Positions 1-9,142 of a DNA stretch of 64,000 nt are shown here, in pieces. Every line of letters begins with the position of its first letter. The stretch's first letter is position 1. The stretch spans positions 108,596 to 172,595 of the forward strand of contig JBBHKE010002693.1 of NCBI GenBank assembly GCA_037447655.1, in the 5' to 3' direction. This DNA is from Zygnema cylindricum. Lineage: Eukaryota; Streptophyta; Zygnematophyceae; Zygnematales; Zygnemataceae. Made by a program: the position numbers and the translations under genes. The notes beneath the pieces were generated by a model. It was given only the letters and a program-made list of their open reading frames with translations, was not told where the DNA came from and searched no databases.

Positions 1-71
1 TCGAGTCATAATAGATGAGGAACTCAGTGCTGGAGAGCAAAAATTTATGTTCCAAGTACCCTTTAGAGAAG
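1..71 (+). pseudogene. copia pol fragment D, left part (RT/RNase H linker)
   Basis: The forward frame starting near base 5 reads as the linker between reverse transcriptase and RNase H of a Ty1/copia polyprotein (an acidic stretch, then a Phe-Arg-Glu-Val-type motif). The frame stops abruptly at 71, where element A begins, and resumes at about 10502 with the Val-Gly-Ser-Leu-Ile-Tyr motif that should follow directly. This fragment is therefore the older target into which element A inserted. No start codon is visible and its upstream part lies outside the window. Confidence 0.75.
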
Positions 72-163
72 TGTTGAAATTAATAGATTTCTAGAGTATT
101 TTCTAGGTTTAAATATGTTAGTATAAAAGGAAAAGAAAAGGACGGACAGCCTGCCTCCACCTC

Positions 164-210
164 CTCTCTCTATCCCCATACTTGTTGTAGTCACTGAAGG
201 ATAGAGAGAG
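164..210 (+). promoter_or_regulatory. Conserved LTR stem-loop (alpha version)
   Basis: CTCTCTCTATCC (164-175) pairs perfectly with GGATAGAGAGAG (199-210) around a 23-nt loop containing CTTGTTGTAGTCACTGAA. The same loop recurs in the other LTR families with a changed but still complementary stem, which suggests a selected RNA structure. The function is unknown. It lies in U3, so it would sit near the 3' end of the genomic RNA. Confidence 0.6.
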
Positions 211-885
211 TGGTTGATCCATGGCTACCTTAGTTCAACAGGGAGTTATTTTTAGTAGGTTACTAAAAATATATCTGACGGACCCGGGATTTGATCCCCA
301 TACCTGCCATTCATTAAGTTGGCAAATAGCGGTCAGCTTTATCCTATTAGACTAGGACCATTGCCAAATGCTATAATATGTGATAATTATATATCTATTT
401 AGGAAGGAACAAATTCATTTAGCTGAAACTCTATACGGCATGCATAGATACGGTTTTGTAAAGTACGAAGTACGTTACTACTTTGAAACGCATACCGCAC
501 ATTTTGTTTCGACAGCGAAACAAATATCGCGCAAGTATTTATGACGGCTGAGATTGCATTTCAAGTCAAATCCAATGGCGCACATCATCGCCTAAATCAC
601 GAAATGGTCATTTTGGCATTTAGTGACGTGGCATGACCTGGCGCCACATGGAGAGATAACATTCGCGCGGGAATTCTGGGGAACGTACGGACGAGTGGAA
701 AATGGACACGCGTTCGCTCAATGGCCTTGTCGTACAAAGGTTGTACAAAAAGTACATAGTCAGTAGTACTTTTATGTACTTTATAGTATTTTGATTAATT
801 CGTATAGTTAGTAGATAGGGGTTGTGAGTGGGAGCTAAGACTTAGAAAAATCTTGTATATGGTCTTCTCTCTCTTTTAGAGGTTG

Positions 886-891
886 TATAAA
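886..891 (+). promoter_or_regulatory. TATA box of element A LTR
   Basis: TATAAA lies about 220 bp before the LTR end, downstream of the ACGTG/GTAC-rich U3. Equivalent TATAAAT motifs occur at the same relative place in the beta and epsilon LTRs, so this is the likely core promoter, with transcription starting about 30 bp further on. Confidence 0.55.
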
Positions 892-1086
892 TTGGCATTT
901 CTGCCGCCTTATAATTTATCGCCTTGTTGGGCGTTTTCAGAGATTCTTTTTCCTACAGACTTAGGGGAGTACAGGCTGCACAAGAGTGCAGTCAGATTTT
1001 CTGCTTGTCTGCTTAGGTAGCAGTGGTTGCCATTGAAAGTGGGTTAGTTAATAACTATCTAGAGGCTTCTTGTACTTTGTAGTCTA

Positions 1087-4000
1087 ATGGAAGACACAAA
1101 GTTTCAGGTTATGGGCCCACCCATTAGGGTGCCTACCTTCAAGAGATCTGGGTTCATCTATTGGGAAGCCATGATGATGGGAGCTTTGAGGCAAAAACGA
1201 TACTAGGATATCGTTAGTGGACAAGTGAAACATCCACCTTCAAGAACTCCACTAAGGTTTGGAGGAGTAAGATTTCTTACAACAACATCTGGATCAAAGG
1301 AGGAGTCAGATGATGGGGACGCGAGTGTGTCTGAAAAGGGGAAAGAGAAGGAGACACCCCTCACTTCTATTGCCACAGTATCGGGAGCGGCGACCGTGAA
1401 GACCGCGAAAAACGATACCCAAATGTGGGAGGATGTAAACATGGCTGTGAAGAATTTCATTCTAAGGCACCTCACTCAAGTTTTGGCCACCCCTCATCTA
1501 CACATTTAGAAGGCCAAGGAGTTGTGGGTGAGTTTGGTGGAGGTTTATAGAGCTGGAACTATTTAGGAGCTCCAGTTGGCTGAGCAAAAGCTAGTGAGTT
1601 ACACTCACAAAGGAGGAAAGATGTTAGATTACTGTATTGATCTTTCTTGTTTGTATATGGAGATGGAAAGTGCTGGATGGACAGGTACAATGAAAATGAA
1701 AGTTAACACTCTTATCATGAAGTTACCAGATGAGTTCGAGAACATAGTGTATCGAGTAGAGGAAATGCCTGATAGTTCATGGAAATAGAACAAAGTGGTC
1801 AGGATGATACTTGTGCAGGAAAACAGAATAAAGATTAGGAGAGGAGGAAAAAGCATTCAAGCTCTTGCTGCAGGAGGGGACCGATGGGGGAAGGACTCAA
1901 ACAAACCGTACAAAAGGAAAAGAGATCATTCAGGAAGACCAAGGCCCCCAAAGGGTCTTTGTCATTTTTGCAAAAAGCAACGACACTTCATCGCAGATTG
2001 TGTCAAGCTATCAAAGCTGAGGGTTGAAGAGAACAGTAGAGGGGGTTTTTCCGGAGGGAAGAAAAAGGCACTTGTGGTTCCAAAAGTGATAGGAAAAACC
2101 GAGAACGAGTCCTCTAAGGAGGATGGGAAGCTTCTTCTTTACGAGAGTCTGGAAAGGAAGGAGATCCCTCGGAGAGAAAAGTGTGCCCTGGGAGCAATTC
2201 GGGAAGCTCCACATGAAGGATGGATTATCGACTCAGGTGCATCCATGCATATGTGTCGTGATAAAGAACTCTTCACTAAGCTAAGAAAGATCCCTACTGT
2301 AGAGATAGAGTATGGGGATGGGAGAGTGGTTAGTACAAATTTAGTGGGATAAGTAGATTTGAAAGTCTAAGTGGAAGGTAAGACTTCTATACTTACATTC
2401 TCAGATGTACTCTACATTCCTCAACTAAGTAAAAATCCTGTCTCTACATTTATGTTAGATGACAAAGAGTTTGATACCCTCACTAGAAAGGGAGTCTTTA
2501 CAGCTAAGTATGGGGATGAAGATTACTTCACGGCAGATAAGGATAGCTAAGGAATGTTTAGGCTTAAGCTGAGTAATGAAAAGAAGAATGCTTACTATTT
2601 TGGTGTTCTTAAGTTGATGATTTGGCATAAGCGGTTGGGGCATGTGCATTTTGATAGGTTGAGGGAAATGAAAAAGCTTGGGGTAGTAGAAGGCATTCTG
2701 TTTGGGGATAATGAAATGATGGATGATTGTAGTGGCTGTGCTCAAGGTAAGGCTCACAGACTTCCCTTTCCCAAAGCCGCCACATATAGAGGTGAGAAAG
2801 TGTTAGATTTGGTCCACACAGATATTTATGAATTTGCAAAAGTACCTTCGGTTGGAGGAAAGAGGTTTATGATGACAATTAGCGATGACTTGTCTAGATA
2901 CTCTAGAGTCTACTTTCGAAAACAGAGTCTAAAGCATCAACTTACTTCAAAGAATATGAAGCATAGAGTGAGAAGTTGCATGAAACCCCCATTAAGAGGA
3001 TAAGGAGTGATAATAGGGGGGAATATACCTCTAACCAGTTTGAGGAATATGTGAGTGATGATAGAGTGCAACACCAAAAAACTGTACCATATAACCCGAA
3101 ACAAAATGGGGTTGCTTAGAGGTTGAATCGAACACTAGGAGATAGTGCATGCAGTATGTTGGCAGACAAAAAATTAGGAAAGAGATTTTGGGCAGAAGCA
3201 ATGAACTGTGCCAACTAAATTAAGAATAGAGTCCTTACCTCAGCTGTAAAAGGAGTGACACCTTATGAGAGACGGGTTGGAAGGAAACCAGATATCACAC
3301 ACCTTTAAGTATTTGGTAGCCAAGTTTACAGTCTTGACACGGATAGGAAAAACTGGAAACTAAATGCTAAGGGAAAACCTGGATACTTTATGGGATATAA
3401 TGAAGATGTTAAAGGATATAGAGTTCATGACTTAGCAAAAAGAGATATCATTCTGGTCAAACACTTAGTTTTCATGGATGAAGGGAACTCATTTGACCCC
3501 TTCAAATATACATAGAAGATAAAAATCAGATTTGAGTCCGAAAGTGAGGAGAACTCGGTCGTTCCCGAAAGAGACATGAGTGAAACCGTGATTGCACATT
3601 CAAGGGAGATCCAGATACACGAGACTCACCGAAACCTCACATACTCTTATGGACTTCGAGGAGTTAGAAGAAGCGGGACAAGAACCGTCTTCTATGGACA
3701 GGGGAGCCGATGAGACAGTGAGAAGAAATCCAAGACTTCCATCCATTCCAGCTTCAGAGTTTGAGGGAGGAAGGAAGAGCAGCAAAAGGATACAAGAAAA
3801 ACAAGCCGCTCATAAGGTAACTAAGCTATCTCATCAGATGAGCCTTAGTCTTACTCGGAGGCATTAAATAGTCCAGAGAAAGAAAGATGGATTAGAGCCA
3901 GAAATGATGAGATGGCTTCTATCATGGAAGCAAATACTTGGGAATTAGCAGATTGTCCTATAGACACAAAAGTTATTGGGTGTAAATGGGTATTTAAACT

Positions 4001-5431
4001 AAAATTGAACCCAAATAATACCATTGAAAGATATAAGGCTCGATTGGTAGCGAAAGGGTTCACCCAAAAAGAGGGGATTGACTATGAGGAGACATTTGCT
4101 CCAGTTTTTTGGTTCCCATCAATAAGGATTCTACTCAGTCTGGCAGCAGCGGAAGACATGAAAATACACCAAATGGACATTAAGACTGCTTTTCTTAATG
4201 GTGAGTAAGAGGAAGAAATTTTCATGAGATAACTTGAAGGGTTCGTGGAAGAAGGAGAAGAGAGCAAAGTCTGCAAGCTCATAAAGTCCTTATATAGACT
4301 GAAGCAGGCTCCCCGATACTGGAATAAGAAACTAGATGAGTTTTTTACCGGTTTGGGATATATCCGTATCAACTCTGACCATTCTATCTATATGTTTGAA
4401 GATGAGAATGGTGTCATTTTTATTGCAATTTATCTGGATGATTTGCTTGTGTTGAGTAAATCTTTGAAAAGATCAATGAGTTAAAGAAGGATCTTAGAAG
4501 CAATTTTGATATGAAGGATTTAGGGGAGGCAAGATATAGTCTGGGGATTCAAATAGAGAGAGATAGGGGGAAAAAGATTATCAAACTTACTTAGAAGGAA
4601 GCAATAGGTAATATGCATGAGAAATTTCACATGGAAAATGCTAACAGGTGTACTACTTCTATGGACTTGAAAAAAGTAAGTGATGGGAGTGTAGAAGGAG
4701 GAGTGATGATCTAAGATGATCAGATGTGACCAGAGGAAAGAGAGTTTATGAAGTCTATCCCTTATAGACAAGTTGTAGGAAGTTTAATCTATTTTATGAC
4801 CTATACCAAGCCGCACATAGCGGCAACAGTTGGAGTACTCAATATGAGTCTTAATGATCCTAAGAAGAGAAACTAGGAGGCAACCAAGAGAGTCATGAGA
4901 TATCTGGTGGGAACTAGAGAGTTATGGTTGTTTTTTGGAGGGGAGCACACTGACATCACTACTTGGAGTGATGGCAGTTATGGGGACACACCTATGTGAA
5001 GACGCACTTCTATCTATGTGTTGTATATTGGGGAAGGTGCATGCTGTTGAAGCAGTACGCAATAAAAGGTGGTTGCTCAGTCTATTATGGAGGCTAAGTA
5101 CATGGCCTCTTGTTTTGGTGTGAAAGAGTTGATGTGGGTCAAATTCTTGCTGCAAGAACTGGGGTATATGAAAGAGGGAGTGCATGAAGTGTTTTGTTAT
5201 AATGAAGCTGCCATTGCAATTGCAGCTAATCCAAAACATCATTTTAAAGTTAAGCATATGGACATAAGATTGAGTTTTGTGAGGGAAAAAGTTGAGAATA
5301 AGATTGTGAATCTTGTATATAGATCTGAAGAGGAAATGGTGGCTGATATGATGACAAAACGAGTGCCCTCTCCTAAATTAAAATATTGTAGAGAAAAATG
5401 TGGACTAGAACTGAAGGTAAAATTAGACTAA
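1087..5431 (+). pseudogene. Element A gag-pol, decayed
   Basis: The frame opens at ATG 1087 inside the LTR and is stopped at 1203 and many times afterwards. Readable parts in order are: Gag (to about 1800); a CCHC zinc knuckle near 1970 with the usual Gly changed to Arg; the protease motif Asp-Ser-Gly near 2230; the pre-integrase HHCC region (about 2620-2790); the integrase core with His-Thr-Asp near 2815; RT (about 3910-4490, with YLDDLL near 4430 in place of YVDDLL); and RNase H ending with stop 5429-5431. Frameshifts near 2940 and 4470 and numerous TAG/TAA codons rule out a working polyprotein. The intact family member would be one polyprotein of roughly 1400 residues. Confidence 0.85.
1107..1121 (+). 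promoter_or_regulatory. Primer-binding site, half-tRNA-iMet type
   Basis: GGTTATGGGCCCACC directly follows the LTR. It is the reverse complement of the anticodon stem-loop of plant initiator tRNA-Met as I recall it (GGUGGGCCCAUAACC), not of the tRNA 3' end. It is also read in frame as part of Gag (Q-V-M-G-P-P). Confidence 0.75.
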
Positions 5432-5444
5432 AAAATAAGGGGAG

Positions 5445-5524
5445 TGTTGAAATTAACAGATTTCTAGAGTATTTTCTAGGTTTAAATATGTTAGTATAAA
5501 AGGAAAAGAAAAGGACGGACAAAC
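5445..5524 (+). repeat. Element A 3' LTR, left piece
   Basis: TGTTGAAATTAACAG follows the purine tract at 5431-5444. The sequence matches the first 80 bp of the 5' LTR, then is cut at 5524 by element B. The sequence CAAAC at 5520-5524 is repeated at 10298-10302, which is B's target-site duplication. Confidence 0.88.
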
Positions 5525-6699
5525 TGAAACTCTGAGACCTCCATTGGCCCTCAGAGTATGCAGATCCAAAAGAAGCTAATCTAGATAGTGCCGACTCCAA
5601 GTTAATTTAAACCCAAGTGACTGACCCCTTGACAGTCAGAACCCCAATTTATATTCACCCCTGTGAAATAACACTTTCTGTGTGCTCAGTTCCACCACAG
5701 AATGCAAAGTTAGAATATGAGATTTGGACACATTCACCCACTTTGACTTTCCCTTAGAAATACAGCCTCCCTGGCAGACAAAAACTCTGACCGACTACAC
5801 CCCTGTGTAGCCTAGACTCCCCTGAGTCCGCAGCAAAAAGAATCACTGAAAATGGTCAAGTAAATTGATAGATATGGCTGGCCAAAGTTTGCCATTTATA
5901 CAGAGTGCTCTCTGGGAGAGGCAGCTGCCTACCCAAAATTTTCTAAGTCCTATTCCCTCTCTAAAACTCTATCTACTGAAGTACGCCACCAATCAAATTA
6001 CTGTATCGTACAGAAAAGTACAGGTGCCGGTGTACTTTCTGTACGGCCATTGTACGACATGGCCAAAATGTCGACACGTGTCAAATCAGGATTAGTTCCT
6101 GTAATCTCCGGAATTCCCGTAATCCAATGTTATTACGCCACGTGTTATCTGACGTGGCAAAGACCGTAAAACGCCAAAAGTACATTTCCGTGATCGCGGC
6201 GCCTATCGCGGCCGTCCGATCAAAACCGGCTATAATCCTAGCCGCTGAAATTCGACGCGCGGTATTCGTTTCGCTATCGAAACAAATGCGCGGTATCCGT
6301 TCTGTCCCCATACCGTACTTCGTACTAAATCAAATTGTATCTATGTACAAAGTATCTATAAGCCGTTAAACGGATTTATCTACATACAAAGATTTATATA
6401 TTTATCAAACCTTATATATCGTAATATCATTCTTAGACTTAACGGCTAGAGCTAACGGCTAATGCCGATTGACGGACGGCAGGTACCAGGATCAATTCCT
6501 GCGTCCGGCAGCCTACTTTTGGTAAGTCTAATTCTCCCCCTGTCTTCTCTAGAGAGCCTAGGCAGCCATGGCTCTAGCTCCCTATCCAGCCTTCAGTGAC
6601 TACAACAAATGTGGGGGCTTGGATAGGGGAGTTAGAGGCAGACCGCCTCAGCTCTTTTTCTATCCTAATACAGACCTAGAAAATACCCAAATATCAACA
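5525..6699 (-). repeat. Element B 3' LTR (beta family)
   Basis: On the plus strand it begins TGAAACTCTGAG and ends ATATCAACA, followed by the complement of the purine tract (6700-6718). The minus-strand TATA box is at 5895-5900. Open frames inside it are not genes, because the identical frames recur in the other LTR. Confidence 0.92.
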
Positions 6700-6751
6700 C
6701 TCCCCTTATTTTCTAGTCTATTTTCTTTCAACTTCCACAAACAAGTAAACA

Positions 6752-6917
6752 AACACCCCCTCATTTTTTTTTTTTCCTTTTCTTTTTCCTTTTTTCTTTT
6801 CCTTTCATAAAACTTAAGTATTTAACACAGTGCATTAAATGAACTGAAATGATAATTGCATCACACATTTTATTTAACATCCCTTTTTCCATAAATCCGA
6901 GCAAAGATTTTATCCAC
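6752..6917 (-). repeat. 166-bp direct duplication, distal copy
   Basis: This stretch is nearly identical to 7181-7346 and includes the pyrimidine-rich tract that encodes the Lys-rich Gag tail. The two copies flank a foreign 229-bp LTR-like module. Element F has only one copy, so the duplication is specific to B. Confidence 0.85.
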
Positions 6918-6955
6918 CGGTCAAACCATCCGCAATCCCGCTGGCTCCGATACCA

Positions 6956-7184
6956 TGTTAGATTTCCTAGAAATCCGGGATTCGGCATGTCCCACACTTG
7001 GGAAAATTGAGCCGGCCAGGGTTCGAACCTGGGACCTTTCACTTCAGCTGCGAACGCACCACCATTGTGCCACCTGCTCGATGTTGAGACTGGCGGGTCC
7101 GTACCCATTTATTACGGGCGGCTCGAGTATGGATATTTCCATATTCTACCCCGTATTGGACCGGCTTCACGTGCCAATCCAACA
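6956..7184 (-). mobile_element. TRIM-like single LTR with tRNA-like core and conventional tRNA-Met PBS
   Basis: Read on the minus strand, it starts TGTTGGATTGG directly after a GGGGGG purine tract and ends AATCTAACA. It is followed by TGGTATCGGAGCC (6943-6955), the standard plant PBS complementary to the 3' end of initiator tRNA-Met. Inside it are a possible pol III A box (7061-7074) and a close B box GGTTCGAACCC (7019-7029), both minus strand. It resembles the LTR of a TRIM or a SINE-bearing LTR and is unrelated to the host element's own LTR. Only one LTR is seen. Confidence 0.6.
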
Positions 7185-9142
7185 CCCCCCTCTTTTTTTT
7201 TTTTCCTTTTCTTTTTCCTTTTTTCTTTTCCTTTCATAAAACTTAAGTATTTAACACAGTGCATTAAATGAACTGAAATGATAATTGCATCACACATTTT
7301 ATTTAACATCCCTTTTTCCATAAATCCGAGCAAAGATTTTATCCACTTCATCACTCTTTCATCCACACACAAACCGATTTCCCTCTTGCGATCCAAACAG
7401 CCAGCCCCATTTTCAATCTGCAACATACACCCAGATGCTAACCCTTTTACAGGCACATCTTCACAAGTGATGTCACACCAAGTAGTGATGTCAAATCCAT
7501 CCACCCCCAAATATTCCCAAAAAACACTAGTCCCCACTAAGTTCCTCATAAGATCTACATCTTTCGTACTCATATTTTTATCCATGATAATTACCCCATT
7601 TTCTGAACCTCCCTCACTCTCTCCCATGGAATTCTTTCCACTATTACTTTCTAATTTAATTCCCAATAAATATTTCTTCTCCCCTAAACCTTTAATCAAA
7701 TATTTATCTTCTCCCCTATCCTTTGAAACCTCTTCGAGTTTCACTTCTCCCCTTTCCTCAGAATCTGTTGAAGTCTCCCTTTCTGACCAGTTTTCTGGTT
7801 CCCTATTATCTATAAAATTATCCTTATTAATTTTATCTTTCCCGTTTTCACTTATGGATCCTAGAACTGACTTTCTCATTTCTAAGTCATACACTCTACA
7901 CTTCTCAACATCCTCAAGTACCTCCTCTCTCTTTACTTCCCTTATACCTCCAAAAGCACACTGTTGCCTTCGTGCAATTACTGTGTGCTTTTCTTTCTTC
8001 CCCATACTACTAATCCGGAGAAGCTCTAAAATATCTTCATCCTTTTTCTCCTCTTCCCCTTTTTCCTCCTCATCCACATTCCAACTTCTAAGTTTTTCCA
8101 AAGAAGGGCATTCCTCCATATAATGACCCGGTTCCCTACAAAAGAAGCAAGCCCCCTTTTTTAAAGCTCCCCTTTCTTTTCCTCTCCCTCTCTTTCCACC
8201 AAAGTTCCGATAAGGTTTACCTTTTTCTTTCTTTCTCTCATCAAGCTTCCGCTCGTCACCACCGTTCCTCTCATCACGATTCCGCTCGTCACCGCCGTTC
8301 CTCTCATCACGCTTCCGCCAATCACCACCAGCTGAAAATGCATTGACCCTGTCCTTTCCCCTACGAAGCTCCAAAGTGCTTTCCTTCACAAGAATTATCC
8401 CCATGGTAAAGCTCCAAGTCCATGAGGAGCCATCCATTGCCTGCATACGACAAATTATGTTTTCGTACTCATCTGGGAGTTTCATAATCAGTGTATTAAT
8501 CTTACTCTCCTCAGATTCTACATATCCCGCACTAGTAAGCTCAACATATAACGCAGCAATATCATTGCAAAACTCTATCATGCTACCGCCTTTATAAACG
8601 TAGGCATCTATTTCCTGTTTTACTAATTGCTGCCTCTGAATAGTCTCACTCTTATAAATCTGAGTTAGTGCTTCCCATATCTCTGAAGACTTGGTTAGAC
8701 TTAAAAGAGTGATAGCTATCGACTTAGACACATATCTAAGTATGAGATGTTTTGCTATAGTGTTTTTGTATTCCCATATTTTTGTGTCATTTTCTTCAGT
8801 TTTAGTCCCTACATGTGGTACCATAGCTGAGAGCCTAGCTCCCCTCACCATAGGTGTCCCTTTTTCCTTCTCCCCTATTTCCCCATCCACGGAAAGGTTT
8901 TTCCCTTCACCTTCCGTTACATCTGAACTCCGGATGATATTCTGGGCAGTCTCAGATGATTCTCCGTAGTAAGCTCCTCCAAAGCCAGGTGGCGGACATC
9001 TCACTTGTCCCGCAACAATTCCCCATAAGTGCTTCTCGAAAAGCAATCCCTCCATTGTAAACGCCCAATACGTGAAGCCTGTTCCATCAAACATAGGCAC
9101 CCTAGATGGTGGGCCCATAACCTGAAACTCTGAGACCTCCAT
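7112..9142 (-). CDS. Element B Gag fused to vestigial RT/RNase H (676 aa)
   Basis: This is one uninterrupted frame starting at the ATG inside the 5' LTR, so the PBS codes for the Q-V-M-G-P-P residues. Residues 1-270 resemble copia Gag (UBN2/DUF4219 type). A repeated Asp-Glu-Arg-Asn-Gly-Gly segment follows, then a CCHC knuckle (C-F-F-C-R-E-P-G-H-Y-M-E-E-C). An acidic segment precedes a block that aligns with fragments of copia pol: G-E-K-K-Y-L-L-G-I matches the RT tail G-E-A-K-Y-I-L-G-I, and D-I-T-T-W plus K-S-L-L-G match RNase H of C and E. No catalytic motif remains. The tail is Lys/Arg-rich (KGKEKRKKKRKKKK). The last 20 or so residues read into the inserted TRIM-like LTR. The product is probably a structural or RNA-binding capsid protein. 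Confidence 0.8.
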   Translation of the reverse strand: MEVSEFQVMGPPSRVPMFDGTGFTYWAFTMEGLLFEKHLWGIVAGQVRCPPPGFGGAYYGESSETAQNIIRSSDVTEGEGKNLSVDGEIGEKEKGTPMVRGARLSAMVPHVGTKTEENDTKIWEYKNTIAKHLILRYVSKSIAITLLSLTKSSEIWEALTQIYKSETIQRQQLVKQEIDAYVYKGGSMIEFCNDIAALYVELTSAGYVESEESKINTLIMKLPDEYENIICRMQAMDGSSWTWSFTMGIILVKESTLELRRGKDRVNAFSAGGDWRKRDERNGGDERNRDERNGGDERKLDERKKEKGKPYRNFGGKRGRGKERGALKKGACFFCREPGHYMEECPSLEKLRSWNVDEEEKGEEEKKDEDILELLRISSMGKKEKHTVIARRQQCAFGGIREVKREEVLEDVEKCRVYDLEMRKSVLGSISENGKDKINKDNFIDNREPENWSERETSTDSEERGEVKLEEVSKDRGEDKYLIKGLGEKKYLLGIKLESNSGKNSMGESEGGSENGVIIMDKNMSTKDVDLMRNLVGTSVFWEYLGVDGFDITTWCDITCEDVPVKGLASGCMLQIENGAGCLDRKREIGLCVDERVMKWIKSLLGFMEKGMLNKMCDAIIISVHLMHCVKYLSFMKGKEKRKKKRKKKKEGGVGLAREAGPIRGRIWKYPYSSRP
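7181..7346 (-). repeat. 166-bp direct duplication, proximal copy
   Basis: Partner of 6752-6917. On the minus strand the duplication begins precisely at the Lys-Ser-Leu-Leu-Gly coding motif and ends in the purine tract abutting the TRIM-like LTR. Confidence 0.85.
9108..9122 (-). promoter_or_regulatory. Primer-binding site of element B (half-tRNA type)
   Basis: The plus strand reads GGTGGGCCCATAACC, so the minus strand carries the same 15-nt anticodon-arm complement as the other families. It is intact and directly adjacent to the 5' LTR. Confidence 0.78.

Larger units (their letters stand above)
72..1106 (+). repeat. Element A 5' LTR (alpha family, 1035 bp)
   Basis: It begins TGTTGAAATTAATAG and ends TTTCA directly before the PBS. 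The left part contains the conserved hairpin (164-210) and an antisense tRNA-like relic (about 280-360). The right part holds ACGTG- and GTAC-type motifs (about 610-790), a TATA box at 886-891 and a presumed R-U5 region of roughly 190 bp. The gag start codon is at 1087, inside the LTR. Confidence 0.88.

Noticed and set aside
5865-6095. 76-codon frames repeated at 9463-9693 (and minus-strand partners)
   Set aside because: They lie inside the paired LTRs of B, so their identity reflects LTR identity and not gene conservation.
7008-7080. functional tRNA gene inside the TRIM-like LTR
   Set aside because: A- and B-box matches are good, but a full cloverleaf cannot be drawn, and the sequence is embedded in an LTR-like unit.
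7278-8123. 281-codon plus-strand open frame
   Set aside because: It is the antisense shadow of the element B Gag frame, Ser/Leu-rich because Gag is Lys/Glu-rich. It has no protein-family motif, and the same shadow appears opposite F.
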